Positions 26,343-34,526 of a DNA stretch of 52,827 bases are shown one piece after another. The DNA comes from an uncultured Sphingomonas sp. (GTDB taxonomy: Bacteria; Pseudomonadota; Alphaproteobacteria; Sphingomonadales; Sphingomonadaceae). Every line of letters starts with the position of its first letter. Position 1 is the first letter of the stretch. The stretch is taken from NCBI GenBank assembly GCA_913775315.1, contig CAJYIX010000012.1, positions 1 through 52,827 on the forward strand, in the 5' to 3' direction. Under the pieces are notes generated by a model. That model was given only the letters and a program-made list of their open reading frames with translations, ran no database searches and was not told the DNA's origin. A program made the position numbers and the translations under genes.

Positions 26343-28898
26343 TCAGAAGTTGAAGCGGACCGAGCCGGTGAAGGTGCGGCCGAGCGCCGGCTGTCCGCTA
26401 ATCACCGTCGGGGTGACGGTCGGATCGGCGACGCCGCCATTGCCGCGCAGGTCGAAGGTGTCGAACAGGTTGTAGACGTTGACGCCGAGCTCGACGTTGC
26501 GGATCGGCGACACCGTCGCGTTGGCGTTGAAGATCGCCTTGCCCGGATACTCGCGGCCGACATCGTCAGTGGCGCTGGTCTGGCCGGTCATGGCAAGGCC
26601 CAGCCCGACGATCTCCGCCACCCGGTAATTGGCGACGACGTTGTAGGTGAGGTCGGGCAGGTTCGGTGAGCGGGTATAGTCCGCTGCGCCGGTATTGAGC
26701 CGCTTGGCCTGGGTATAGGTCGCGTTGGTAAACAGCGAGAACGGCCCGCTGTCGAAGGTGCCCGTCCACTCGAGGCCCTGCGACTTGAACTTCGCATCGA
26801 TGATGCACCCGCCCGCACCGCCCGGGCAGCGCGTCGCCGACAGCTCGAACGTGCTCTGCTTGAAATTGGCCTTGAGCAGCGAGAGCTGGACCGAATAGCG
26901 CCCGAAGCTGAAGCGGCCCTGGTTCTTCACGCCGATCTCGTACTGGTTGACGAAATCGACCGAGGGGGTGAGGCCGTCGGCAGCGCAACCGTTGGTCCCG
27001 GCCCGCGCATCGGCGCTGTTGCACAGGTCGCCGTCGCGCGAGAATTTGCCGCCGAAGGTCTGACGATCGCTGTTGAACCGCCCGCCGCGCGACGCGCGCG
27101 CGAAGATGTTGGTGTTGACGCTGGGCTTGAACCCGCCGCCCACGGTCCAGCTGGTGTAGTTGCGCCGATAGTCGAGGACCTCGACCGGGCCGTTGGCGGT
27201 GATCGTCGGGATGCGCACGCCGCCCGAATTGACGAAGAACTCGGCCCCGCCCGCGCGGCCGCTGCCGCTGGCCTTCACCGACTCGAACCGGACGCTGCCG
27301 TCGATCTGGAACTGGTCGCCGGTCAGGTCGAGCCCGACATAGGGCGCCGTGTTCTTGTACGAATAGTCGTAGTCGCGGCTGCAGCAGCTGCCCCAGTTGT
27401 TGTTGTAACCCGAGATGCCCTCCTGCGTCAGCTTCGCGCCCGCCGCATCATAGAGATCGAGCTGCGCCGGATTGTCGCCCGATACCTCGCGCAGCGAGCG
27501 GTCGACGTGCCAGTCCATCGCGATCTTCTGATTCATGTAGAACAGGCCCGCGCGTGCGGTAAGGCGGCCGAAGCTCCCTGCGTCGAACTTGCCCGACAGG
27601 CCGAGGTCGTTGGCGAAGCTGCCCACGTCGCGGATGTTGGTGCGGACGTTGACGTTGTTGTCGACATAGGTGCCGGTATAGGCCTGCCCCGCGCGCGGCC
27701 CGTTGGCGTAGCGGATCGAGGCCACCCGGGCATAGGGAACGCCGTTCAACGTGAGCTGCGACCCGATCACGCTGGCGCGCGTCGCGACGTTCAGGAAGGG
27801 CGAAGTGAACGCACCGTCCATCGCGGTGTAACGGGCATTGTTGTCGATCGTGAAGTGATCGCCCCAGTCATAGTGAAACTGCGCCTGGATCGCCTGCGTG
27901 TTCGTGGTGATGCCGTCCATTGGCACGCGGCGCAGCGTGCTGTCGCGGTCGTAAATCAGGAAGTCGCGATTGTAGATCGAGTAGTTCGACGCGCGCCGCC
28001 CGTCGAAGCCCGGAAACGGCTTCACGTTGCTGACATCGAGGCCGTTGATCGTCGCGAGTGCCGGGGCGCCGGTATAATTCGGCTCGCGCGTGTCGGCGAG
28101 CTTGAAGAGCACACGGACATAGCCGTTGCCGTCGTCAAAATCCTGGGTGACGTTGCCCTTCACCTGATAGCTGTCGCTGGCCCGGTAATCGGCGCGCAGC
28201 GGACCCTTGCCGGTGCGATAGAAGCCGCCGATGTGGAAGCGCGTCGTCTCGCCGATCGGTGCGCCGTAGCGGAAATCGACGCGCTGCTCGTTATAGCCGA
28301 TGCCCTGATTGAACGCGACGTAACCGCCCGCCTGCTCGCCATAATGGCTGATGTAGTTGATGACCGCGCCCGGCGCCTGCGACGCGAATGTAGCCGCACC
28401 GCCGCCGCGCACCGCCTGCACGTCGGCGACCGAGGCGTCGAAGCGGGTCCAATAGTCGTTGTTGCCGAACTGCATGTCGCCGAACAGCACGGTGGGTAGC
28501 CCGTCCTCCTGCAACTGGACAAAGGGCGAGCCGCCGGTCGCGACCGGCAGGCCACGCACCGCGATGTTCGAATTGCCGCCCGGGCCGGCGGTGCCCGCGA
28601 CCTGGATGCCGGGGATCAGGCGCAGCGCCTCCGATTCCGAGCTCGGGCGGAAGGTTTGGATCGTGTCGGCGGAGATGGTGGTGACCGAAACCGAACTGTC
28701 GAGCTGCCGCTTGTCGCGTCCCGATGCGGTGACGACGATATCGTCGAGCGCACCCTGATCGGCGTCGGTGGTGCTCGGCTGTCCCGCTTGCGCATCGATC
28801 GGTGCGGGGGGCACGGTGGCGGTCTGGGCAAGGGCGGGCGCGCTTCCCGCGGCGACCCCGATCAGCGACGTGCAAGCGAGCAGCAGCGTACGGTTCAA
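26343..28898 (-). CDS. TonB-dependent receptor of the predicted sucrose/fructan regulon
   Basis: An outer-membrane receptor of 851 aa. The best start is TTG at 28898, 5 bp after GGGGAGG and directly before a signal peptide (NRTLLLACTSLIGVAAGSAPALAQ). Upstream ATG codons in frame lie on or beyond the operators. The TonB box is LDDIVVTASG. The plug follows (ALRLIPGIQVAG, NIAVRGLP, VQAVRGGGAATFASQAPGAVINYI), then a barrel ending in FTGSVRFNF. It contains two cysteine-bearing loops (GSCCSRDYDYS and the CNSADARAGTNGC region). It heads the operon with halogenase, TPR-oxygenase and LacI, preceded by two LacI-type boxes. Likely cargo is a fructoside such as sucrose or levan oligomers. Confidence 0.92.
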   Translation of the reverse strand: MNRTLLLACTSLIGVAAGSAPALAQTATVPPAPIDAQAGQPSTTDADQGALDDIVVTASGRDKRQLDSSVSVTTISADTIQTFRPSSESEALRLIPGIQVAGTAGPGGNSNIAVRGLPVATGGSPFVQLQEDGLPTVLFGDMQFGNNDYWTRFDASVADVQAVRGGGAATFASQAPGAVINYISHYGEQAGGYVAFNQGIGYNEQRVDFRYGAPIGETTRFHIGGFYRTGKGPLRADYRASDSYQVKGNVTQDFDDGNGYVRVLFKLADTREPNYTGAPALATINGLDVSNVKPFPGFDGRRASNYSIYNRDFLIYDRDSTLRRVPMDGITTNTQAIQAQFHYDWGDHFTIDNNARYTAMDGAFTSPFLNVATRASVIGSQLTLNGVPYARVASIRYANGPRAGQAYTGTYVDNNVNVRTNIRDVGSFANDLGLSGKFDAGSFGRLTARAGLFYMNQKIAMDWHVDRSLREVSGDNPAQLDLYDAAGAKLTQEGISGYNNNWGSCCSRDYDYSYKNTAPYVGLDLTGDQFQIDGSVRFESVKASGSGRAGGAEFFVNSGGVRIPTITANGPVEVLDYRRNYTSWTVGGGFKPSVNTNIFARASRGGRFNSDRQTFGGKFSRDGDLCNSADARAGTNGCAADGLTPSVDFVNQYEIGVKNQGRFSFGRYSVQLSLLKANFKQSTFELSATRCPGGAGGCIIDAKFKSQGLEWTGTFDSGPFSLFTNATYTQAKRLNTGAADYTRSPNLPDLTYNVVANYRVAEIVGLGLAMTGQTSATDDVGREYPGKAIFNANATVSPIRNVELGVNVYNLFDTFDLRGNGGVADPTVTPTVISGQPALGRTFTGSVRFNF

Positions 28899-28960
28899 GA
28901 CAACCTCCCCATTTCGCGGACCATCGTCGGTGGTCCCGGCGTTGAGGATCAACATAGCTA

Positions 28961-28986
28961 TGCAATCGATTTCCTGCAATCGATTG
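28961..28986. promoter_or_regulatory. Tandem LacI-type operators upstream of the TonB-receptor operon
   Basis: Two copies of the box lie 14 bp apart: TGCAATCGATTT (28,961-28,972) and TGCAATCGATTG (28,975-28,986). The second has the perfect CAATCGATTG palindrome, the first has one base changed. They sit 63-88 bp before the TTG start of the receptor gene and match the box between the MFS and GH68 genes. Confidence 0.75.
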
Positions 28987-29048
28987 TTCGTGCGGCCGAT
29001 GACCCTTTGGGATGATCGCCGGGCACGACTTTGCGAGCCTGGAACGCA

Positions 29049-29082
29049 AAAAGCCCCCACCGATGGCTCGGCAGGGGCTTTT
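29049..29082 (-). terminator. Rho-independent terminator of the GMC/DUF1080 operon
   Basis: Arms AAAAGCCCC (29,049-29,057) and GGGGCTTTT (29,074-29,082) enclose a second small CCGA/TCGG pairing. On the minus strand the hairpin is followed by a T-run. It lies 22 bp past the stop of the gluconate-dehydrogenase-subunit-like gene and insulates that operon from the receptor operon downstream. Confidence 0.8.
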
Positions 29083-29104
29083 CAGGTTGCCTCGTAGTCT
29101 GCGG

Positions 29105-29800
29105 CTAGGCGGGCGTCAGCTTGAGCGTCGCAAGGAGCGCGGACAGGTGGGCCAGCGCCTCCTGCGACGGGCCGGGATAGGGCCCCTCGGTCGGCTGGTC
29201 GCCGATATAGCCCATGTCCGCCTTCCCCTCGGGCAGGGTATAGAAGCCGAGCACGAGCAGCCCGCGCATCCGGTCCATGAACCGGACGGGCATCTCCATC
29301 GCGCCTGCGGGGGCCGCGGTGCAGAGCGTATCGAGCAGCCCGCCGCGCGTTTTCGCGTCCAGCGCCGTGAACCGCTTGCGATACTGCGCCTCGCCCTGCC
29401 GGTCGAGCCAGGTCAGGCCGCCGAGGATCAGTGCCCGGTCGGCCTGCTGCGCCGGATAGGGCGAACTGATCCATTCGTCGACGAACGCGCCGATGCCGAG
29501 CTTAGCGGCGCTCGGCGACACCTCGTCGGCGGGCAGGATCATGTCAGCCAGCAGGTCGACCGATGCGCGCTGCGCCGGGGTCAGCGTCAGCGGCCAGACG
29601 ACCTTCGGCTCCATCAGCGTCGGATCGCGGCCATAGCCCTTCGTCGGCGGCAGCGGCGGGACCGGTCCCGGCCAGTCCGCGACCACGGGCAGCGGCGCCC
29701 CCTCCCCCGCCGCCGCGCCCGCTTCGGGGGCGAGCCGGGCGAACGGCAGGGCAGCGGCGGCCATCATCCACTGCATCGTCGTGCGGCGCGACAGCGTCAT
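29105..29800 (-). CDS. Gluconate 2-dehydrogenase subunit 3-family protein (Tat-exported)
   Basis: A 231-aa small partner subunit of a GMC-type dehydrogenase. The Tat leader has SRRTTMQWMMAAAALPFA. The family core is LTLTPAQRASVDLLADMILPADEVSPSAAKLGIGAFVDEWIS and later LLDTLCTAAP. The C-terminal region MRGLLVLGFYTLPEGKADMGYIGD is typical of subunits paired with glucoside 3-dehydrogenases. It overlaps the GMC gene by ATGA. It probably carries the catalytic subunit across the membrane by hitch-hiking on its Tat signal, since the GMC protein has no signal of its own. Confidence 0.88.
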   Translation of the reverse strand: MTLSRRTTMQWMMAAAALPFARLAPEAGAAAGEGAPLPVVADWPGPVPPLPPTKGYGRDPTLMEPKVVWPLTLTPAQRASVDLLADMILPADEVSPSAAKLGIGAFVDEWISSPYPAQQADRALILGGLTWLDRQGEAQYRKRFTALDAKTRGGLLDTLCTAAPAGAMEMPVRFMDRMRGLLVLGFYTLPEGKADMGYIGDQPTEGPYPGPSQEALAHLSALLATLKLTPA

Positions 29801-31497
29801 GCGAAAGCTCCCGACTTGAAGCGCGCGGCCAGCCGCTCGGACGAGCGCAGCGCCAGCGCGAGGATGGTGAGCGTCGGGTTCTTGTGCGCGCCCGAGGCGA
29901 AGATCGCGCCGTCCATCAACACCAGATTATCGACGTCCCATGCCTGACCATAGCCGTCGACCACCGACGATCGTTTGTCCGCGCCCATCCGCGCGGTGCC
30001 GAGTTCGTGAATGATCTCACCGCCCGCAGCCATGATCTTTTCGGGCGGCAGGGTCGGATCGTCCAAGATGCGGCCGCCCATCCGCGTGAAGATCGCGTGC
30101 GCCGTCTTTCGGCCGTGCGCGACCTGATTGATCTCGTTCCGCGAAAACTTGAACGCGAAGCGCAGGACCGGGATGCCGAACCGGTCCTTCACCCCCGGAT
30201 CGATCTCGCAATAGGTGTCCTTGTTGGGGATCATCTCCCCGCGCAGCGCCATGCCGATCGTTGCGCCCGACGCCTGCCGCACCGCTTTCTTGAGGTCGGC
30301 GCCCCAGACGCGCGGCAGGACGTTCGACGACGGCACGCCGAACCGCCCCCACACCTCAAAATGATAGCCGCGCGCGAAATCGAGCTCGCCGCGCTTCTGC
30401 TGCTCGTAGAGCCAGAACGGGATGTAGATGTGCTGCCCGCCGATCCCGTCCTCGTTATAGCGCGGTCGTCCGGCAAGGCCGGGGATGTAGGCGGTGAACG
30501 ACGCCCCCGTCGAATCGGTCAGGTTGCGGCCAAGCTCACCCGAAGAATTGGCAAGGCCCCGGCCCGGCGTGCCGGAATTGAGGAGCAGCCGCGTCGTCTC
30601 GCCGGTGCCGGCGGCCAGCACGACCGCCTTCGCCCGCACCTGATGCCGCATGCCGGTCTTGCGATCGACATATTCGACGCCGGTCGCGCGGCCCGCCTTG
30701 TCGGTGAGCACACGGCTGACCATCGCGTCGGTCTGGACCGTCAGCTTCCCCGTCGCCTTCGCCTGGGGCAGGAAGGAGGTCGTCGTCTGGAACATCGCCC
30801 CGATCGTGCAGCCGCGCGTGCAGGGCGAGGCGTTGTAGCAGGCGGCGCGCGGCGCGACCGGGTCGGGCATGTCGCGCGTCAGCACCGCGGTGTGCGCCGC
30901 GCGGACGGGAATGCCCATGCTCTCGGCCGTCGCCTTGATGAGCATTTCGGGGATGCGGGGCTTGGGCGGCGGCATCAGGCACTCGGCGGGCGAGTCCGGG
31001 TGATTCTCCAGCCCGATCGGGCCGCCGTTGACGCCGATCATCTTCTCGACCCGGTCATAGAAGGGCGCCACGTCGTCATAGGAAATCGGCCAGTCGACGC
31101 CGAGCCCGTCGCGGGAGAAGGGCTTGAAGTCGTACGCGCCCCAGCGCGGCACGTGGCGGCCCCAATGGTTGGTCCGTCCGCCCAGCATCCGCGGGCGCCA
31201 CCATTTGAAATCGCTGCCGGGCGCGGAGGTATAGGGCTCGCCCGTCACTTCCCAGCCGCCGTCGACCGTCGCGTCGAAATAGCCGAACGGCTTGTCCGGC
31301 GTGCCGCTGCCGCGCAGCGGCGCGTCGCTTTCCGGCGCGAGCATGTTGACTTCCGCCTGCGGGTCGTAGTCGCGCCCCGCCTCCAGCATCAGGCAACGCA
31401 GCCCCGCCTTGGTCAGGGTATAGGCGGCCATGCCGCCCGCGGCCCCCGATCCGACGATGACGACGTCGGCGGGTGCGGTTTCCGGTCCGGGGGTCAT
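29797..31497 (-). CDS. GMC-family FAD oxidoreductase (glucoside 3-dehydrogenase type)
   Basis: A 566-aa flavoprotein. The ATG at 31497 overlaps the DUF1080 stop. The FAD-binding motif VVIVGSGAAGGMAAYTL is at about residues 11-27, the second GMC signature is GGRTNHWGRH, and the C-terminal active-site region reads IIHELGTARMG and then ASGAHKNPTLTILALALRSSE. There are cysteines in CYNASPCTRGC. Together with the subunit-3-like protein it matches the catalytic/small subunit pair of pyranoside 3-dehydrogenases, which oxidise the C3 hydroxyl of a sugar. The adjacent DUF1080 gene supports this. The exact sugar and electron acceptor (no cytochrome subunit is encoded here) are unknown. Confidence 0.9.
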   Translation of the reverse strand: MTPGPETAPADVVIVGSGAAGGMAAYTLTKAGLRCLMLEAGRDYDPQAEVNMLAPESDAPLRGSGTPDKPFGYFDATVDGGWEVTGEPYTSAPGSDFKWWRPRMLGGRTNHWGRHVPRWGAYDFKPFSRDGLGVDWPISYDDVAPFYDRVEKMIGVNGGPIGLENHPDSPAECLMPPPKPRIPEMLIKATAESMGIPVRAAHTAVLTRDMPDPVAPRAACYNASPCTRGCTIGAMFQTTTSFLPQAKATGKLTVQTDAMVSRVLTDKAGRATGVEYVDRKTGMRHQVRAKAVVLAAGTGETTRLLLNSGTPGRGLANSSGELGRNLTDSTGASFTAYIPGLAGRPRYNEDGIGGQHIYIPFWLYEQQKRGELDFARGYHFEVWGRFGVPSSNVLPRVWGADLKKAVRQASGATIGMALRGEMIPNKDTYCEIDPGVKDRFGIPVLRFAFKFSRNEINQVAHGRKTAHAIFTRMGGRILDDPTLPPEKIMAAGGEIIHELGTARMGADKRSSVVDGYGQAWDVDNLVLMDGAIFASGAHKNPTLTILALALRSSERLAARFKSGAFA

Positions 31498-32246
31498 GGC
31501 TTGTCCACAATGGCGCTCGGCCCGATGGGGCGAAGCTTGATGTTGCGATAGGCGACGGGTTCGCCGTGATCCTGCAGTGCGATGACGCCGCTGCCGAAGG
31601 TGCCGAAATGCGGCATCTTCGCGAACTTCGATTTTGCGACGCGCGCGCGCCACGCATCGTCGCCATAGCTGACGTCGGCGGTCATCACCCCGTTCAGCCA
31701 CTGGCGGATACGGCCCGGCTGGACCAGCAGCCGCGCATGGTTCCAGCTCCCCGCCGGCCGCGCCGCACCCGCCGGGGGCACGGTCATGTCGTAGAGCGCA
31801 CCGGCCCGGTGCGAGGGGATCTTGCCATCCGGATGGCCGGCATCGTCGAGCACCTGCATCTCCAGCCCGGTTTCATAGACCTGCTCCGTATCGGCCAGAT
31901 TGCGCGCCAGATAGAGGACGCCGCTGTTGCCGCCCTTCGCCGTCTTCCAGTCGAGGGTGAGTTCGAACGCGCCATAGCGCCCGGCGGTGACGAGGTCGGT
32001 GCCGCTCATCTGCCCATCGGCCTTGACGAGTTCGATCGTCCCGTCCCTCACCCGCCACGTCGGCGGCGGGGCGCCCCCGGCAAAGGATCGCCAGCCCGAC
32101 AGGTCCCGACCGTCGAACAGCAATGTCCAGCCGGCCTTGCGCTCGGCGGCGGTCAGGCGGTTCGTGGCCGGCGCCTGCGCGTCCGCGGCGACGCCCATCG
32201 GCAGGAGGAGCAGGCTCGCCAGCGCGGCCCGCAGGGGGTTGGACAT
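31494..32246 (-). CDS. Secreted DUF1080 protein (3-keto-glycoside hydrolase/lyase fold), copy 2
   Basis: A 250-aa exported DUF1080 protein. The signal peptide ends GVAADAQA. The entry motif is GWTLLFDGRDLSGWRSF. Further family segments are GQMSGTDLVTAGRYGAFELTLDWKTAKGGNSGVLYLA, YETGLEMQVLDD, SWNHARLLVQPGRIRQWLNGV and GVIALQDHGEPVAYRNIKLRP. It starts the three-gene operon with GMC dehydrogenase and its small subunit, so it should act on a C3-oxidised glycoside. It is distinct from copy 1 (shorter, with different loops), suggesting a different aglycone or linkage. Confidence 0.88.
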   Translation of the reverse strand: MSNPLRAALASLLLLPMGVAADAQAPATNRLTAAERKAGWTLLFDGRDLSGWRSFAGGAPPPTWRVRDGTIELVKADGQMSGTDLVTAGRYGAFELTLDWKTAKGGNSGVLYLARNLADTEQVYETGLEMQVLDDAGHPDGKIPSHRAGALYDMTVPPAGAARPAGSWNHARLLVQPGRIRQWLNGVMTADVSYGDDAWRARVAKSKFAKMPHFGTFGSGVIALQDHGEPVAYRNIKLRPIGPSAIVDKP

Positions 32247-32339
32247 CCATGTCTCCCGGTCCGGCGCCCGGCGGGGCGCTCAATCTCAAGACCGGGTGAT
32301 CGCAGCGAATCGCCGCGTTTTCAATCGCCGAGCGTGTGC

Positions 32340-32368
32340 GGGGCCGTCCGGCTCCCTCGGCCGGCCCC
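32340..32368. terminator. GC-rich hairpin after the PRC-like gene
   Basis: Arms GGGGCCGTCCG and CGGCCGGCCCC (one mismatch, 7-base loop) lie 10 bp past the stop of the minus-strand Gly/Ser-rich gene. There is no T-run, so it may be a factor-dependent stop or mRNA end protector only. Confidence 0.35.
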
Positions 32369-32377
32369 GCCTCGCCC

Positions 32378-33184
32378 TCAGTCCGCCGCCTCGCGCTTCA
32401 CCTCGCTACGCTTCATCGCCGAGACGAGGACGCTGCCCTCGCCCGAGAAATTGGCGGCAGGAAGCGTCGCCACGCGGTCGCCGACCTGGACGAGCACGGC
32501 GCGAACGCGGCCGTCGGCCTCGCTGCGCACGTCGCGAACGGTCCCGATCACCCGGTCCTTTGCATCGACGACGGTCATGCCGGGCTGCACGTCGAAACTG
32601 CCCGCACCCGCCGCCGCGGCGCTGCCCGCCAGCGCCAGCATCCCGTTGCCGGCCCCGGCGCTGCCGGCGGCAGTACCGCTCGCGCCGCCCGCGGCGTTCG
32701 CCGCGCCGCTGCCCACAGCATCGCGCGTCTGCCGAAGCATATCGCGCCCGCGGTTCGCCAGCCCGCGCGCCTCGCCGACAGCGCCGGTCGCGGTCGAACG
32801 GACGGCGTCGGTACCGATCAGCTGCGCATCGACCGCGCCGGCGCCGCTGCCCGAGCCGCGCGTCGCCGCGCTGCCGCCGCCGATCGGCGAGCGCCCGTCG
32901 ATGAGCGTGCCACCCTCGCCCGACGCACTGCCGCCCGCGCGGACGCGGCCGCTGCGCCGATCGACCTGGCGGTCGGTCCGCAGCTCGCCGCTGCCGGTGC
33001 GCCGCAGCGTGCTTTCGGTCATCGTTCCGGGCGAGCGCAGCGAACCGCCCAGGCTGCCACCAAGTGACCCGCCAAGGCTGCCACCTAGCCCGCCGCCCCC
33101 GCCGCCGCCGAGCAACTGCGCCGAGGCAGGCGCGGCGAGCGTCGTCAGCGCGAGCGCCGCCGTCGTGAACAGAATGGAACGCAT
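32378..33184 (-). CDS. Exported Gly/Ser-rich protein with a C-terminal PRC-barrel-like domain
   Basis: A 268-aa protein. The signal peptide ends APASAQ. A glycine run and four copies of GGSL then lie at about residues 24-48. A low-complexity Ala/Gly/Ser-rich middle follows to about 195. The C-terminal 65 residues (FDVQPGMTVVDAKDRVIGTVRDVRSEADGRVRAVLVQVGDRVATLPAANFSGEG) resemble a PRC-barrel. It lies behind the S8 protease gene with a 90-bp gap that contains two AT-rich CTAGAAAAA repeats. Function unknown; a cell-envelope or surface-attached role is a guess. Confidence 0.65.
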   Translation of the reverse strand: MRSILFTTAALALTTLAAPASAQLLGGGGGGGLGGSLGGSLGGSLGGSLRSPGTMTESTLRRTGSGELRTDRQVDRRSGRVRAGGSASGEGGTLIDGRSPIGGGSAATRGSGSGAGAVDAQLIGTDAVRSTATGAVGEARGLANRGRDMLRQTRDAVGSGAANAAGGASGTAAGSAGAGNGMLALAGSAAAAGAGSFDVQPGMTVVDAKDRVIGTVRDVRSEADGRVRAVLVQVGDRVATLPAANFSGEGSVLVSAMKRSEVKREAAD

Positions 33185-33274
33185 CTCTTGTCTCCTCTCA
33201 GCTTCGAGAGGGGAACGGCGCCCGGTGCCCGCTTAATCCCGGCGCGCGAACTTTTTTTCTAGCGCCAGCTTTTT

Positions 33275-34432
33275 CTAGCTGCCCGGCACGCACGCACCGC
33301 AGACGAGCCCGCGGCCATAGCCGCGCCCCGCCGCCGCCTCGGCATCGACGCGCGCGCGGCCGACCGCGGCAAGCCGCGCGGCGACGAGCGGTGCGGCAAA
33401 GGAGGTGCCGCGCACCGGCCGCATCCGCCCCCGCGCATCGGGCGCGGCGAACCCGGCGCCGGGCGCGGCGTAATCGAGATGGCTCGCGCGCCCCGCCTCG
33501 ATCAGAACACGGCCGCGCCCGTCGACGCCCGTCACCGCGACGACGCCGGGATAGGATGCGGGATAGGCGGGCGGCGCGGCAGGCCCGTCATTGCCCACCG
33601 CCGCGACGATCGTCATCCCCCGCGCCTGCGCCGCCGCGACGACACGCGCCAGGAGCGGATTGGGCGGCCCCACGAGGCTGATCGACACGGTGCCCACGCC
33701 CGAGCGGACGAGCCAGCCGATCGCGCGCGCGATCGCGACCGCGCCGCCGCCCGCCGGATCCCTGCCATAGACATCCGCGGCGGCCACGCGCGCGCCGGGC
33801 GCGCCGCGACCGATCAGCCAGGCGATCGCGCTGCCGTGATCGCTCGGCCGCGGCGCGCCGTCGGCGAAGCCCTGTTGCCGCACACCGGCATTAGCGACTC
33901 CGCCGTCGATCATGCCAACCACCGGCCCCGCCGCCGTCGCCGAAGCAGAGGAAGGCATCGCAATCGGCACTGCGAGCCCCCCGCTCTCGAAATGGATCAC
34001 GTCGGCGGCGATCGACGGCGCCTGTCGCCGCGCCCGGGCCAGCGCCCTGTCCAGCCGGAGCCCCGCCGGTACCGCCAGGCGCGCATAGCCGACACCCAGC
34101 CCCTCGACTTCTTCGCGCTCGATCAGGCGAAAGCCGTCACGCGACAGCGCGGCGACAGCCTCGTCGGTCGGGTCGGTCAGCACCACCTCGCCCGCGACCG
34201 CCGCATCGCCGCGGTCGTCGCGCACGACGCGCCCGCCGCTCGACCGGACGAGCGCGGCGATCCGGTCGACCCGCGCCGCCGCCAGCATCCGCGGCGCGGC
34301 ATCGGCCACCCGGTCGACGGCGCCCAGCACCTGCCCCGGCAGTGCGCCGATCCGGGGCGGCAGCGCGGGCAGCAGCTGCGCGCTCGCCGGGGCCGCGGCG
34401 GCGAGCAGGAGGGCGAAGAGGCGGCGTGTCAT
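33275..34432 (-). CDS. Secreted S8 (subtilisin-like) serine protease
   Basis: A 385-aa exported protease. The signal peptide begins MTRRLFALLLAAAAPASA. The N-terminal pro-region is at about 20-165. The catalytic triad is recognisable: Asp in VVGMIDGGVA, His in PSDHGSAIAWLIGRG, the oxyanion Asn in IVAAVGNDGP, and Ser in VRGTSFAAPLVAARL. It ends in GLVCGACVPGS with two cysteines. It is divergent from an ECF sigma factor across a perfect 13-bp inverted repeat, so it is probably a target of that sigma, perhaps acting in the stress pathway it belongs to. Confidence 0.9.
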   Translation of the reverse strand: MTRRLFALLLAAAAPASAQLLPALPPRIGALPGQVLGAVDRVADAAPRMLAAARVDRIAALVRSSGGRVVRDDRGDAAVAGEVVLTDPTDEAVAALSRDGFRLIEREEVEGLGVGYARLAVPAGLRLDRALARARRQAPSIAADVIHFESGGLAVPIAMPSSASATAAGPVVGMIDGGVANAGVRQQGFADGAPRPSDHGSAIAWLIGRGAPGARVAAADVYGRDPAGGGAVAIARAIGWLVRSGVGTVSISLVGPPNPLLARVVAAAQARGMTIVAAVGNDGPAAPPAYPASYPGVVAVTGVDGRGRVLIEAGRASHLDYAAPGAGFAAPDARGRMRPVRGTSFAAPLVAARLAAVGRARVDAEAAAGRGYGRGLVCGACVPGS

Positions 34433-34468
34433 CCCAATCCTTCTTGACGCACATGATCGCGCTGTCAC

Positions 34469-34502
34469 GGGATGAAACGGACGATCCCATCCGTTTCATC
34501 CC
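34469..34502. promoter_or_regulatory. Perfect 13-bp inverted repeat between S8 protease and ECF sigma genes
   Basis: GGGATGAAACGGA (34,469-34,481) and TCCGTTTCATCCC (34,490-34,502) are exact reverse complements separated by 8 bases. Each arm contains TGAAAC, an ECF-type -35-like element, reading towards a different divergent gene: the plus arm lies about 50 bp before the sigma start, the minus arm about 60 bp before the protease start. A symmetric, bidirectional sigma-controlled promoter is the simplest reading; a repressor operator is the alternative. Confidence 0.6.
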
Positions 34503-34526
34503 CATGCCCGACCCCAAGGACCCCCG

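Noticed and set aside
24795-26669. A 624-aa plus-strand frame opposite the halogenase
   Set aside because: Antisense shadow of a gene with GGGTAGW and WxWxIP motifs.
33060-33120. Tandem short DNA repeats as a possible CRISPR or mobile repeat
   Set aside because: They encode the GGSL amino-acid repeat of the PRC-like protein; no spacers are present.
33240-33285. AT-rich repeats CTAGAAAAA as a terminator of the S8 gene
   Set aside because: They are direct rather than inverted repeats, so no stable stem forms.
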